Assembly (NCBI RefSeq): GCF_030317145.1
Contig: NZ_JASZYE010000005.1
Span: 186,001 to 250,000, forward strand
DNA from: Variovorax flavidus
GTDB taxonomy: Bacteria; Pseudomonadota; Gammaproteobacteria; Burkholderiales; Burkholderiaceae_C
Direction: 5' to 3'
DNA length: 64,000 nt
Shown here: positions 25,247-34,090 of the stretch, in pieces
Layout of the letters: every line of letters begins with the position of its first letter
Numbering within the stretch: position 1 is the first letter of the stretch
Program-made: the position numbers and the translations under genes
The notes under the pieces: generated by a model
The model's database searches: none
What the model saw: the letters and a program-made list of their open reading frames with translations, nothing else
What the model was told of the DNA's origin: nothing

Positions 25247-25756
25247 TCAGTGCGTCTGGCAGATGTCTGCCCACTTTTCGACGGAGAGGTCGCCCTTGCA
25301 GGTCTGCAGGACGATCACGCCGGGGGCGCCCGCGGTGCGGAACTGATAGGCGGTGTTCTTCGGCAGCAGGCCCTGGTGGCCGCGCGTGAGCTTCATCCAG
25401 CCCATCTTGGAGCCCTTGGGTTCGCCCTTCACGAGCACGGCGCCGTTCTTCTCTTCGTCAGAGACGGTCTGGCTGGCATCGAGCTTGACGAGGTGCACCT
25501 CGACCTCGCCGTCCATCACCAGCGCGAATTCGTCGTGGGCGCTGGTGTACCAGGGCGATGTGCCTTCGGCGCGCAGCGTCTCCAGCACATAGATCTGGTT
25601 CTGGCCGAACACGACCTTCTCGTAAGGCTTGCTCTTGCTCGCGATGTCGAAACAGTTCGAGAACGCGTAGTGGCGCACGTCATCGGCAATGGGCTCGACG
25701 TGGCCCTTCTCGTAGTGCTTCAGGGACCCGAAGCGGGTCTGGTAGGCGGCAGTCAT
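25247..25756 (-). CDS. hapC: Hydroquinone 1,2-dioxygenase, small subunit
   Basis: A 169-residue, about 19-kDa cupin-fold protein matching the small subunit (HapC/PnpC/MnpC1) of hydroquinone dioxygenase. Blocks include HDEFALVMDGEVEVHLVKL and TRGHQGLLPKNTAYQFR. The chosen ATG has AGGAGA nine bases upstream. It is the first gene of the leftward operon, behind a 166-bp gap that must hold the promoter; I see no obvious dedicated regulator gene beside it. Confidence 0.85.
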   Translation of the reverse strand: MTAAYQTRFGSLKHYEKGHVEPIADDVRHYAFSNCFDIASKSKPYEKVVFGQNQIYVLETLRAEGTSPWYTSAHDEFALVMDGEVEVHLVKLDASQTVSDEEKNGAVLVKGEPKGSKMGWMKLTRGHQGLLPKNTAYQFRTAGAPGVIVLQTCKGDLSVEKWADICQTH

Positions 25757-25922
25757 GGTGTGTCTCCTCTGGGTGCCAACAAGGCAGCGGGGGCTGCGAT
25801 GTGTGCACTTTAGGAAACAGGGGGCGGCTCCGGTAGGCCTCAAATCCGGGCCGCATTGTTCGCGAAATACGGTCAATCCGCAGGGTTTACCCGGGACTGC
25901 CGTCATCGACGGCGCGAGCGCC

Positions 25923-26858
25923 TCAGGCGCGTTCGGCGAGCCGGCTTTCCAGCCGCTGGATCAGCCGGCCCAGTTCGGCCATGTCGGTGCCATTGAGCAA
26001 CGGGCCCGGCCGGCGCACGTAGGCGGAGCGGATGGCGCCGCGGCGCTTGAGCGTTTCCTTTCGCAGCGCCAGGCCGAGGCCGTATTGGAACTCGTGGCGC
26101 AGGAGCGGCAGGTACACGTTGAAGAGGTCTTCCGCCTCTTCCGCGCGGCCTTCGTCGAACAGCTTGCAGACCTGCACCAGCATTTCCGGATAGGCGAAGC
26201 CGGTCATGGCGCCGTCGGCGCCGCGCAGCATTTCCTGCGGCAGGAACAGGCCGCCATTGCCAACGAGGATGCTGATGCGGCGCCGGCCGGCCGACGCGCT
26301 CTGTTCGCGCACATCGCTCAGCTTGCGCATGCCGGGGAAGTCCTCGTGCTTGAGCATCACCACCTGTGCGAAATCGTCGACGAGCCGATGGATGACCGAT
26401 ACCGACATGTGCACGCCCGTCACCTGCGGAAAGTCCTGCAGGCAGATCGGGATCTGGTCGCCCATCAGGCGGGCGACGGTCGCGTAGTAGTTGTAGACCT
26501 GGTCGTCGGTCTTGAGGTTGGCGACCGGCGCCAGCATGATGCCGGCCGCGCCCTTGTCCATCGCCGTCTTCGACAGCCGCTCCACATGCCGGTTGGATGC
26601 ATGGCTCACGCCCACCACCACCGGCACCCGCCCGTCGACGCGCTGGAGGACGCGGTTCATCACCGTCAGCGTCTCCTCCTCGGTGAGCTTCGGCGCTTCG
26701 CCCATCATTCCAAGGATGGTGAAGCCCGTCACGCCCTTCTCCAGGTAGAAGTCGGTGAGGCTGTCGGTGCTTGCGAGGTCGAGTTCGCCTTCGTCGGTGA
26801 ACGGCGTGGCCGCAATGATGTAGACGCCTTTCGACGTTTCGCTGAGCTTCTCGGTCAT
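25923..26858 (-). CDS. Divergent DapA-family aldolase/lyase
   Basis: A 311-residue TIM-barrel enzyme of the dihydrodipicolinate synthase/N-acetylneuraminate lyase superfamily. The Schiff-base Lys is kept (Lys170 in VVMLKHED). Other DapA active-site residues are not: the GTTGE loop is GMMGE (50-54), the LYNVPSRTG segment is LQDFPQVTG (Tyr to Gln141, Arg to Val146). It should therefore still form a Schiff base but with different acid-base chemistry and substrate. It is the last gene of the hydantoinase/importer operon, 58 bp after the permease. Confidence 0.82.
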   Translation of the reverse strand: MTEKLSETSKGVYIIAATPFTDEGELDLASTDSLTDFYLEKGVTGFTILGMMGEAPKLTEEETLTVMNRVLQRVDGRVPVVVGVSHASNRHVERLSKTAMDKGAAGIMLAPVANLKTDDQVYNYYATVARLMGDQIPICLQDFPQVTGVHMSVSVIHRLVDDFAQVVMLKHEDFPGMRKLSDVREQSASAGRRRISILVGNGGLFLPQEMLRGADGAMTGFAYPEMLVQVCKLFDEGRAEEAEDLFNVYLPLLRHEFQYGLGLALRKETLKRRGAIRSAYVRRPGPLLNGTDMAELGRLIQRLESRLAERA

Positions 26859-26916
26859 CGGATTCCTTCGGATCAAAAATGGGTTGTGTTCGCGCGGATG
26901 CGCGGGGCGGACGGGG

Positions 26917-27597
26917 TCAGGCGGCCTTGCGGCGGGCGCGCCGGTTTTCGAGCCGGGCGAGCCAGCGCGTGAGCGGCCACAGCAGCGCCAGGTACATCAG
27001 CGCCGCCAGGACCACGGGCGAAGGGTTGTAGACCAGCGATTGCGCGTCGCGCGCCGCGCGCAGCAGTTCCGGCAGGGCGACCACGCTGGCGATGCTGGTG
27101 AGCTTCACCACTTCGATGCTGTTGCCGACCAGGTCGGGCATGACGTTCTTCACCGCCTGCGGGATGACGACGAACTGCAGCGCCTGCCGGCGATCGAGTC
27201 CGGTCGAGCGCGCCGCTTCCATCTGGCCCGCCGCCACCCCTTGCAGGCCGGCCCGGAAGACTTCAGCGAAGTAGCTGGCGTTGTTCAGCACGAAGGCCAG
27301 CGCGACGGCTGAGACCTTGCCCAGTTCGACGCCAAGGAAGGGACCGCCGAAGTAGATGAGGATGAGCAGCACCAGCGGCGGGAAGGCGCGGAAGAAGTCG
27401 ATGTACGCGACGATGCTCCAGCGAACCGCGCGGCTGCGCGATTGCGTCAGGCCCAGGGCCAGCGCCAGACCGGCGGCGGCGCCGAGCGGAATCACCAGGG
27501 CCGACAGCCACACCGTCGCCCACAGCCCGCGAAGCAGGTAGGGAAAGACGGCCGCATAGACCTCGAGGTTGAAGAAGTTCTGGATCAGGCTTTCCAT
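26917..27597 (-). CDS. Polar-amino-acid-type ABC permease
   Basis: A 226-residue HisM/GlnP-family permease with YIDFFRAFPPLVLLILIYFG and the docking loop MEAARSTGLDRRQALQFVVIPQAV. It begins 4 bp after the stop of the partner permease. The C-terminus is strongly basic (RRARRKAA). It is part of the second amino-acid-type importer of this window, linked to the hydantoinase. Confidence 0.9.
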   Translation of the reverse strand: MESLIQNFFNLEVYAAVFPYLLRGLWATVWLSALVIPLGAAAGLALALGLTQSRSRAVRWSIVAYIDFFRAFPPLVLLILIYFGGPFLGVELGKVSAVALAFVLNNASYFAEVFRAGLQGVAAGQMEAARSTGLDRRQALQFVVIPQAVKNVMPDLVGNSIEVVKLTSIASVVALPELLRAARDAQSLVYNPSPVVLAALMYLALLWPLTRWLARLENRRARRKAA

Positions 27598-27601
27598 GCA
27601 C

Positions 27602-28282
27602 CTACCTCCGCTGCCAGCGTTGTTCGAGCCATCGGGAGAACACCACCAGCGGCACGAAGACCACGAGGTAGGCCAGCGCGCCCATCATCAGCGGCGTGGG
27701 ATTGCCGGCGTAGCTGCTCGCGCCTTGCGCGTTGTTCAGGATTTCGTTGAGCGCGACGACCGAGCCCAGCGCCGTGTTCTTGGTGATCGAGATCACGCGG
27801 TTGGTCAGCGGCGGCACCGCGCGGCGCAGCGCCTGCGGCAGCACGACCCAGCGCATCGCCTGCCACCAGCGCATGCCGGTGGAACGCGCGGCTTCCATCT
27901 GGCCCGCGGGCAGCGCGGAGATGCCGGCCCAGATGCTCTCCTCGGCGTAGGCGGCCAGCACCAGCGACAGGGCCAGCCATGTCACGGCGAAGGCGGACAT
28001 CGGCAATCCGACGGCGGGCAGGCCGAAGTACAGGACGATCAGCACCACCAGCGCCGGCAACGAGCGCATCACGTCCGCGAAGGCGACGACCGCCCATGTC
28101 AGGCTGCGGCGGCCCAGCGAGCGCACGATGGCCAGCAGCAGGCCCAGCAAGGTGCCGGTCAAGACCACCGCGACGCCAACCGACACCGTCACCAGCGCAC
28201 CGGCCGCGATGTTCGGCCAGTACTGCTTCGCGACGGCGAGGTTGAAGAAGGTGAAAGCGAAGCCGCTCTCGGCGCCCGTCAT
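27602..28282 (-). CDS. Polar-amino-acid-type ABC permease
   Basis: A 226-residue permease of the HisQ/GlnP family with VMRSLPALVVLIVLYFGLP and the loop MEAARSTGMRWWQAMRWVVLPQAL. It overlaps the ATPase gene by 4 bp. It pairs with the permease at 26917-27597. Confidence 0.9.
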   Translation of the reverse strand: MTGAESGFAFTFFNLAVAKQYWPNIAAGALVTVSVGVAVVLTGTLLGLLLAIVRSLGRRSLTWAVVAFADVMRSLPALVVLIVLYFGLPAVGLPMSAFAVTWLALSLVLAAYAEESIWAGISALPAGQMEAARSTGMRWWQAMRWVVLPQALRRAVPPLTNRVISITKNTALGSVVALNEILNNAQGASSYAGNPTPLMMGALAYLVVFVPLVVFSRWLEQRWQRR

Positions 28283-29025
28283 GACCGCCTGCTTCCGTAG
28301 CGGGCCAGAAAACTCTGGGTGCGCGCCTCGCGCGGACGCTCGAAGACGTCCGCGGCCGTGCCCTGCTCGACCACGACGCCGCCATCCATGAAGACCACCT
28401 TGTCGGCGGCCGCATGGGCGAAGGCCATTTCGTGCGTGACGACCAGCATGGTCATGCCCCGCTGGCGCAGGTCGCGCATGACGTTGAGCACGTCCTCGAC
28501 CAGCTCCGGGTCGAGCGCGCTCGTCGGCTCGTCGAACAGGATCACGTGCGGCTTCAGGGCGACGGCGCGCGCGATGCCGACACGTTGCTGCTGCCCGCCC
28601 GAAAGCTCGGAAGGCAACGACCGCGCCTTGGCCCCAAGGCCCACCTGCTCCAGCGCAGCCTGCGCGAGAGACTCGGCCTCGGCCTTGCTCCGGCGCTGCA
28701 CCTTGCGCAGTGCGAGCGCGACGTTGTCGAGCGCGGTCAGGTGCGGGTAGAGATTGAACTGCTGGAACACCATGCCCACGTTCTGCCGCAGGCGGTTGAT
28801 GTCGACGCGGGGCGAGGTGACCTCATGGCCGTTGGCCATGATGCGTCCGCCGGTCGGTTCCTCCAGCAGGTTGCAGCAGCGCAGCATCGTGCTCTTGCCG
28901 GAACCGGAGGGCCCGATCACGCAGACCAGCTCGCCCGCATTCACCTGCAGGTCCACGCCGCGCAGCACCTCCGTGCTGCCGTAGGACTTTCTCAGGCCGC
29001 TGATTTCCAGGATGGGCGCACTCAT
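28279..29025 (-). CDS. Polar-amino-acid-type ABC ATPase
   Basis: A 248-residue GlnQ/HisP-type ATPase with Walker A GPSGSGKSTMLRC, signature LSGGQQQRVGIARAVA, Walker B VILFDEPTSALDP and switch His in VVTHEM. Start MSAPILE was chosen because it overlaps the binding-protein stop by 4 bp; an upstream ATG five codons earlier is less likely. Confidence 0.92.
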   Translation of the reverse strand: MSAPILEISGLRKSYGSTEVLRGVDLQVNAGELVCVIGPSGSGKSTMLRCCNLLEEPTGGRIMANGHEVTSPRVDINRLRQNVGMVFQQFNLYPHLTALDNVALALRKVQRRSKAEAESLAQAALEQVGLGAKARSLPSELSGGQQQRVGIARAVALKPHVILFDEPTSALDPELVEDVLNVMRDLRQRGMTMLVVTHEMAFAHAAADKVVFMDGGVVVEQGTAADVFERPREARTQSFLARYGSRRS

Positions 29026-29876
29026 GAAGCCAGGGAGCACTTGGGCGTCACGGGCGTCGGGTCGTAGCCATCGGTGCCGGGCACGCCGGTGCCGGGTGCG
29101 ATCTTCACGGCGGCATCATCGGGGCCGGGCTGGAAGCCGAACCACTTCACTGCGAGCTTGGAGAGCGTGCCATCCTTCTTCATGCACTTGAGCGCGTTGG
29201 ATGCCGCATCGCGGCCGGCCTTGTCGTCGAGCCGGAAGGGCAGCGCCCAGACCAGGCCCGTCTTGATCGTGTAGCTGGTCTTGAGCGTCGGGTTCTGCTT
29301 GGCGGCCCAGGCCACGACGGTGGTGCCGGCGAGGTTGTAGTCCGCGCGGCCGGACTGCACGGCCTGCACCGCGTCCGCATTGGCGCCGTAGACGTCGAAC
29401 TTGAATCCGTACTTCTCGGCGTTCTCGCGGGCCCAGCCTTCGTAGTTGGAGCCCTTGTTGACGGCGACGGTCTTGCCCTTCAGGTCTTCCAGCTTCACGA
29501 CGGGCGGCGTCGTCTTCGCGCCGAGGAAGGTGTAGTCGGTGTCGAGGTAGCCCTCGGTGAACAGCAGCGACTTGGCGCGCTCGGGCGTCACGGTGACCGG
29601 CGCCACGAGAAAGTCATAGCGACGGCTGTTGAGGCCGGGCACGAGGCCGGAGAACTCCGCGCCTTCGATCTCGATCTTGCGGCCCAGCCGCTTGGCCAGT
29701 TCCTCGCCCAGGTCGATGTTGAAGCCCTGCACGCCACCGCCCAGCTTGGCCATGGCGTGCGGCGCGAAGGTGGCGTCGACCGCAGAGCGCAGCGGCGCCT
29801 GGGCCTGGGCCGCGGTGGCGCCCCAGCACAGAAGGAGAAACGGAACGGCGCGCAGGCGCAACGAGAAACTCTTCAT
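29022..29876 (-). CDS. Periplasmic binding protein, family 3 (amino-acid type)
   Basis: A 284-residue SBP_bac_3 protein with signal peptide (core LLLCWGATAAQA) cleaved near AQA-QAP. The block DFLVAPVTVTPERAKSLLF keeps the Arg that binds the ligand carboxylate. The C-terminal 30 residues (GTGVPGTDGYDPTPVTPKC) are a proline/glycine tail beyond the usual fold, with two Cys able to bridge. It lies between the hydantoinase and the ATPase gene, so its ligand is probably the operon's growth substrate. Confidence 0.9.
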   Translation of the reverse strand: MKSFSLRLRAVPFLLLCWGATAAQAQAPLRSAVDATFAPHAMAKLGGGVQGFNIDLGEELAKRLGRKIEIEGAEFSGLVPGLNSRRYDFLVAPVTVTPERAKSLLFTEGYLDTDYTFLGAKTTPPVVKLEDLKGKTVAVNKGSNYEGWARENAEKYGFKFDVYGANADAVQAVQSGRADYNLAGTTVVAWAAKQNPTLKTSYTIKTGLVWALPFRLDDKAGRDAASNALKCMKKDGTLSKLAVKWFGFQPGPDDAAVKIAPGTGVPGTDGYDPTPVTPKCSLAS

Positions 29877-29951
29877 GGATCAACTCCTGGGTGATGTCGT
29901 TGGGTATCGCTGGAGATCGGCCGACGGGGCGACCGACAGAAAGGATGAAAC

Positions 29952-31427
29952 TCAGCCGGCGCGATCGAGCCCGACGAGGGCGCTGAATCGGCCGCGATCG
30001 CCCGCTGCGGGCGGACGGTTCACGAGTGGATCGGGACGCCCGCGCGGGATGTACTCGCCCGTGCCGCGCTCCACCTGCAAGGCGTTGTCGCGCACCACGC
30101 AGCGGCCACGGCTGAAGACCTGCTCGGGCCAGCCGCGCAGGGTGTAGCCCTCGTACGGCGTGTAGCCGACGCGGTCGTGCAGCATGCTGGCGCTGACCTC
30201 CACCGTGCGCTCGGGGTTCCACAGCACGACGTCGGCATCCGCGCCCACGCTCAGGCTGCCCTTGCGCGGCGCCAGGCCGTACATGCGGGCATGGTTGGTC
30301 GACGTGAGCGCGACGAACTCCTCGATGCTGATCCGGCCCTTCATGACGCCCTCGGAGAACAGCAGCGGCAGCCGCAGCTCGATGCCGGGCACGCCATTGG
30401 CCATTTCCTTGAAGGTCGTGGCGTCACCTTTCGGCAGCTTGCCCGAGGCATCGAAGCGGTACGGCGCATGGTCGGACGAGTAGACGCCCAGCGTGCCGTC
30501 CTTCAGGCCTGCCCAGACCGCTTCCTGCGAGTCGGCGTCGCGCGGCGGCGGGCTGCAGCAGAACTTGGCCCCTTCCATGTCGGGCTTGTCGCTGTCGTCG
30601 GCCGTGAGAAAGAGGTATTGCGGGCAGCTCTCCGCATACACCGACGCGCCGAGGCTGCGCGCATTGCGGATGACATCCACCGTCTCGCGGCCCGCCACAT
30701 GGACGATCAGCACCGGCACGTCGACCAGGCGCGACAGCGCGATCGCGCGGTGCGTCGCCTCGGACTCCGCCAGCGCGTCGTGCGCGACGGCGTGGAACTT
30801 CGGCGCCTTGTGGCCGCGCTCCAGCAAGCGGTGCGCGATCCAGCGGATCATGTCGTGGTTCTCGGCGTGCATCATCACCAGCGCGCCCTCCTCGCCGGCG
30901 ACCGACAGCACGTCGAGCAACTGGTAGTCGTCGAGCTTGAGCTTGTCGTAGGTCATGTAGACCTTGAGCGAAGTGATGCCGTCGCGGATGACTTGCGGCA
31001 GGTGCTCGCGCAGCGCCGTTTCGTCCGGGTTGGTGAGGATCAGGTGGAAGCCGTAGTCGATCACCGCCTTCTCGCGCGCCAGGCGGCCATAGTCGGCCAC
31101 CACCTGGGGGATGCTGTCGGCACGGTGCTGGGCGGCGAAGGACAGGATGGTGGTCGTGCCGCCGAACGCGGCCGAGACAGTGCCCGAGTAGAAATCGTCG
31201 GCGCACATCACGCCCATGCCCGAGAGTTGCTCGATGTGGCAGTGGCTGTCGATGCCGCCGGGCAGCACCCAGCGGCCGGTCGCATCGACGTCGCGGGTGC
31301 CCGCCGGCAGATTGGGCGCGATCGCCGCGATCACGCCGTCGACGATGCCGATATCGGCGTGGAAGGTCGCGTCGGCATTGCTGATGCGGCCGTTGCGAAT
31401 CGTCAGGTCGAAGCTCTGGGAAGTCAT
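29952..31427 (-). CDS. D-hydantoinase/dihydropyrimidinase-family amidohydrolase
   Basis: A 491-residue cyclic amidase that would open a five- or six-membered cyclic amide ring. All binuclear metal ligands are present: His62 and His64 in DSHCHIEQ, carboxylatable Lys155 in SLKVYMTYD, His187 in MMHAEN, His243 in IVHVAG and Asp319 in SSDHAPY. It lies 2 bp after the dehydrogenase gene. No N-carbamoylase gene is nearby, so a classical hydantoin-to-amino-acid route is not supported. An allantoinase or imidase-like role is possible. Confidence 0.88.
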   Translation of the reverse strand: MTSQSFDLTIRNGRISNADATFHADIGIVDGVIAAIAPNLPAGTRDVDATGRWVLPGGIDSHCHIEQLSGMGVMCADDFYSGTVSAAFGGTTTILSFAAQHRADSIPQVVADYGRLAREKAVIDYGFHLILTNPDETALREHLPQVIRDGITSLKVYMTYDKLKLDDYQLLDVLSVAGEEGALVMMHAENHDMIRWIAHRLLERGHKAPKFHAVAHDALAESEATHRAIALSRLVDVPVLIVHVAGRETVDVIRNARSLGASVYAESCPQYLFLTADDSDKPDMEGAKFCCSPPPRDADSQEAVWAGLKDGTLGVYSSDHAPYRFDASGKLPKGDATTFKEMANGVPGIELRLPLLFSEGVMKGRISIEEFVALTSTNHARMYGLAPRKGSLSVGADADVVLWNPERTVEVSASMLHDRVGYTPYEGYTLRGWPEQVFSRGRCVVRDNALQVERGTGEYIPRGRPDPLVNRPPAAGDRGRFSALVGLDRAG

Positions 31428-31429
31428 GG

Positions 31430-32209
31430 CTAGAAGGTTCCAGGGTACGAGCCGCCGTCGAGCAGCAAGTTCTGTCCGGTGATGAAGCCCGCCTGGGCAC
31501 TGCACAGGTAGGCGCAGGCGTCGCCGAACTCGTGCGGTTCGCCGAAGCGACCGGCCGGGTTCGCGGCGCGGCGGCGTGCGAGCACCTCGTCTTCGGGCAC
31601 GCCGTGGTCTTGCGCCCACTGGCGCGCGGTCTCGCGCAGGCGATCGGTCTCGAAGGGGCCGGGCAGGAGGTTGTTGATGGTCACGTTGTGCGCGACGGTC
31701 TTGCGGGCCAGCCCGGCCACGAAGCCGGTCAAGCCGGATCGCGCGCCGTTGGACAGGCCGAGGATGTCGATCGGCGACCGGACGGCCGCCGAAGTGACGT
31801 TGATGATGCGCCCGAAGCGCCGCTCGATCATGCCGTCGACCGTGGCGCGGATCAGGGCGATGGGCGCCAGCATGTTGGCGTCGAGGGCCTCGATCCAGGC
31901 TTCGCGGTCCCAGTCGCGAAAGTCGCCCGGCTTCGGGCCGCCGGCATTGGTCACAAGGATGTCAGGCGCCGGATGCACGGCCAGCGCTGCTTCGCGCCCC
32001 TCGGGGGTCGTGATGTCGGCGACCACGGCATGCACCTCGACGCCGGTGGCGCGGCGGATGTCCTGCGCCGTGGCTTCGAGCGCCTCCCGGCCGCGCGCCA
32101 CCAACGTCAGGCTGACGCCCTCGCCGGCCAGCGACAGGGCACATGCACGGCCCAGCCCGCGGCTGGAAGCGCACACCAGCGCATGGCGCCCCTCGAGCCC
32201 CAGCTTCAC
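31430..32209 (-). CDS. Atypical short-chain dehydrogenase/reductase (Ser-x3-Arg in place of Tyr-x3-Lys)
   Basis: A 259-residue Rossmann-fold SDR with cofactor motif ASSRGLGRA, TNAGG, the catalytic-Ser strand VTSAAV and the FITGQNLLLDGGSYPG tail. Counting 13 residues from that Ser, where the catalytic Tyr should be, gives Ser, and the Lys position is Arg (GLSNGAR). Either proton transfer is done differently or the protein is not a simple oxidoreductase. It is the first gene of the leftward operon behind a LysR-type site, and a second SDR with the same change lies in the opposite arm. Confidence 0.85.
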   Translation of the reverse strand: MKLGLEGRHALVCASSRGLGRACALSLAGEGVSLTLVARGREALEATAQDIRRATGVEVHAVVADITTPEGREAALAVHPAPDILVTNAGGPKPGDFRDWDREAWIEALDANMLAPIALIRATVDGMIERRFGRIINVTSAAVRSPIDILGLSNGARSGLTGFVAGLARKTVAHNVTINNLLPGPFETDRLRETARQWAQDHGVPEDEVLARRRAANPAGRFGEPHEFGDACAYLCSAQAGFITGQNLLLDGGSYPGTF

Positions 32210-32374
32210 TTCGATCCCGCGCCGTTGAAAGAGGGCACCCGCGATTCAGCGGGGGGAACACAAAGGGTGCGGGTCGGCGGGCAAGGCATGTCGGACAACT
32301 CGGAATGGCGTTTCGATGGGGCCATTATTCCGACGCCGTTTCGCGATGTCGTGTGACAGTTTGGCTGACATGCT

Positions 32375-32387
32375 TAACATCGTGTTA
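32375..32387. promoter_or_regulatory. T-N11-A palindrome TAACA-TCG-TGTTA, left site
   Basis: A perfect palindrome (extended form CTTAACA-TCG-TGTTAAG, 32373-32389) overlapping the stop of the LysR gene and 166 bp upstream of the leftward operon's first start. It fits the LysR-type T-N11-A consensus and is repeated with the same arms at 33318-33330. Confidence 0.55.
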
Positions 32388-33302
32388 AGTGCCTTCGGTG
32401 GAAACCCGGAAGCCCTCGCGCAGCATCACCTGCTGCAGAACCTCGACGAAGGACTGCGCCAGATGCGACATCGGCTCGGTCCGCAGCCGCACCAGTGTCG
32501 CCTTCATCACCGGCGCATTGACCACCGGCCGCACGACGAACTTGCTCGCCGACCAGCTCCGGGCGGAGAACTCGTCCACCAGCGCGATGCCGGCCCCGGC
32601 CTGCACGAGCGCGCAGGCGTTCTGCGGGGAGCCGGCCTCGATGGCGGCACGCACGGTTTCGCCGTTCGCCTCGAAAAGGGCCGCCACCATGGCCCCGAAG
32701 GGCGAATTGCGGTCGTACGAGATGAAGGGGAACGGCAGCAGGTCGGCCACGGCCAGGGTCGAGCGGCGCGCCAGGGGATGGTTGTAGGGGCAGATGCAGA
32801 CCAGGCGCCCGCTGCCCAGTTCCTCCATCTCGAGGTTCGGGTGGTTGACCGGCAGGATGGTGACGGCCAGGTCGGCCTGGCGGTTGAGCAGGCGCTCCAT
32901 CAGCGGCGCGTGCCCCAGGTAGTGGAAGGTGAGCTTGACCTGCGGATGGTTGTGCCGGTATTCGGCCATCGCCATCGGTATCACCATCTGCCCCACGCTC
33001 GGGCTCGCGACCAGGTTCAGGATGCCTTCCTGGTTGTCGCTGAGCTCGCGGGCCAGTTCGTTGACGCGCTTGACGCCCGCATAGACCTGCTCCACCTCGT
33101 GGAACAGCTTCTTGGCTTCGGGCGTTGCGTACAGCCGGCCCCGGATGCGCTCGAACAGCGGGAACCCAACGCGGCTTTCGGTGTGGGACAGCAGCCGGCT
33201 GACGGCCGGCTGCGACACGAACAGAAGTTCCGAGGCGCCGCGGATCGAGCCGGTGATCATGACGGCGCGAAAGACCTCGATCTGCCTGAGATTGAATGAC
33301 AT
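32385..33302 (-). CDS. LysR-family regulator of the hydantoinase/racemase locus
   Basis: A 305-residue LTTR. The winged helix begins MSFNLRQIEVFRAVMITGS with GASELLFVSQPAVSRLLSHTE as recognition helix; the co-inducer domain follows. Style is that of regulators of opine or amino-acid catabolism. It lies between the two divergent arms of the locus, transcribed leftward, with matching palindromes just before its start and at its end. The stretch 32210-32384 downstream holds only the left palindrome and the operon promoter. Confidence 0.88.
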   Translation of the reverse strand: MSFNLRQIEVFRAVMITGSIRGASELLFVSQPAVSRLLSHTESRVGFPLFERIRGRLYATPEAKKLFHEVEQVYAGVKRVNELARELSDNQEGILNLVASPSVGQMVIPMAMAEYRHNHPQVKLTFHYLGHAPLMERLLNRQADLAVTILPVNHPNLEMEELGSGRLVCICPYNHPLARRSTLAVADLLPFPFISYDRNSPFGAMVAALFEANGETVRAAIEAGSPQNACALVQAGAGIALVDEFSARSWSASKFVVRPVVNAPVMKATLVRLRTEPMSHLAQSFVEVLQQVMLREGFRVSTEGT

Positions 33303-33317
33303 GGCGATTGGACCAAA

Positions 33318-33330
33318 TAACAAGGTGTTA
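33318..33330. promoter_or_regulatory. T-N11-A palindrome TAACA-AGG-TGTTA, right site
   Basis: A 13-bp palindrome with the same 5-bp arms as the left site, 16 bp upstream of the LysR start and about 94 bp upstream of the divergent racemase gene. This is the standard place for an LTTR autoregulatory and activation site. Confidence 0.55.
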
Positions 33331-33423
33331 ATGATGACGCATGAATTGGCAAGTGTGGAACGGGCGACCCGCTCCTAAACTGCGGCCCGTCGCCGGCACC
33401 CCGCCGCGCCACCGCAGGACCCC

Positions 33424-34083
33424 ATGAGCCAGACCCTCTACGTCATCAACCCCAACAGCAGCGAGGCCGTCACGGCCGGCATCGACGCCGCCATGGCCCC
33501 GCTGCGCCGGCCCGAAGGCCCCGCGATCCGGTGCGTCACGCTGGCCGACGGCCCGCCGGGCGTGCAGACGCAGCACGACGTCGACCGCGCCGCACTGTCG
33601 GTGCGGCGCTTCGCCGAGGCGCATCTCGAAGGCACTGCCGCCTTCGTCACTGCCTGCTTCAGCGACCCGGGCCTGCACATGCTGCGCGAGATGCGCGGGC
33701 CCTTGGCCTTCGGCATCAGCGAGTGCGCCGCGCTGACGGCGCTCACGCTGGGACAGAGCTTCGGCGTGATCGCGATCCTGCCCGCCTCCATACCGCGCCA
33801 CTGGCGCACGTGGGGCGCGATGGGCATCCAGCAGCGCGTGGCGGGCGAAGTGGCCATCGGCCGCACGGTGTCCGAGTTGTCCGACCAGACCGCCACGCTG
33901 GAGGCCATGATCGCCGCAGGCCGGCGGCTGCGCGACGAGAACGGCGCCAACGTGCTGGTGATGGGCTGCGCCGGCATGGCGCCCTTTCGCGCGCCGCTGC
34001 AGGAAGCGACCGGCCTGCCAGTGGTCGAGCCGACGCAGGCTGCGGTTTCCATGGCCCTTGGCCGTATCCAGCTTGGATGGTGA
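33424..34083 (+). CDS. Asp/Glu/hydantoin racemase-family protein
   Basis: A 219-residue two-domain racemase-fold protein beginning YVINPNSS. Both catalytic cysteines are present, in TACFSDPG and MGCAGMA, the arrangement of hydantoin racemase and related enzymes. It opens the rightward arm, facing the hydantoinase arm across the LysR gene, so a role in epimerising the same substrate is likely. Ends 7 bp before the next gene. Confidence 0.87.
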   Translation: MSQTLYVINPNSSEAVTAGIDAAMAPLRRPEGPAIRCVTLADGPPGVQTQHDVDRAALSVRRFAEAHLEGTAAFVTACFSDPGLHMLREMRGPLAFGISECAALTALTLGQSFGVIAILPASIPRHWRTWGAMGIQQRVAGEVAIGRTVSELSDQTATLEAMIAAGRRLRDENGANVLVMGCAGMAPFRAPLQEATGLPVVEPTQAAVSMALGRIQLGW

Positions 34084-34090
34084 GGCCGTC

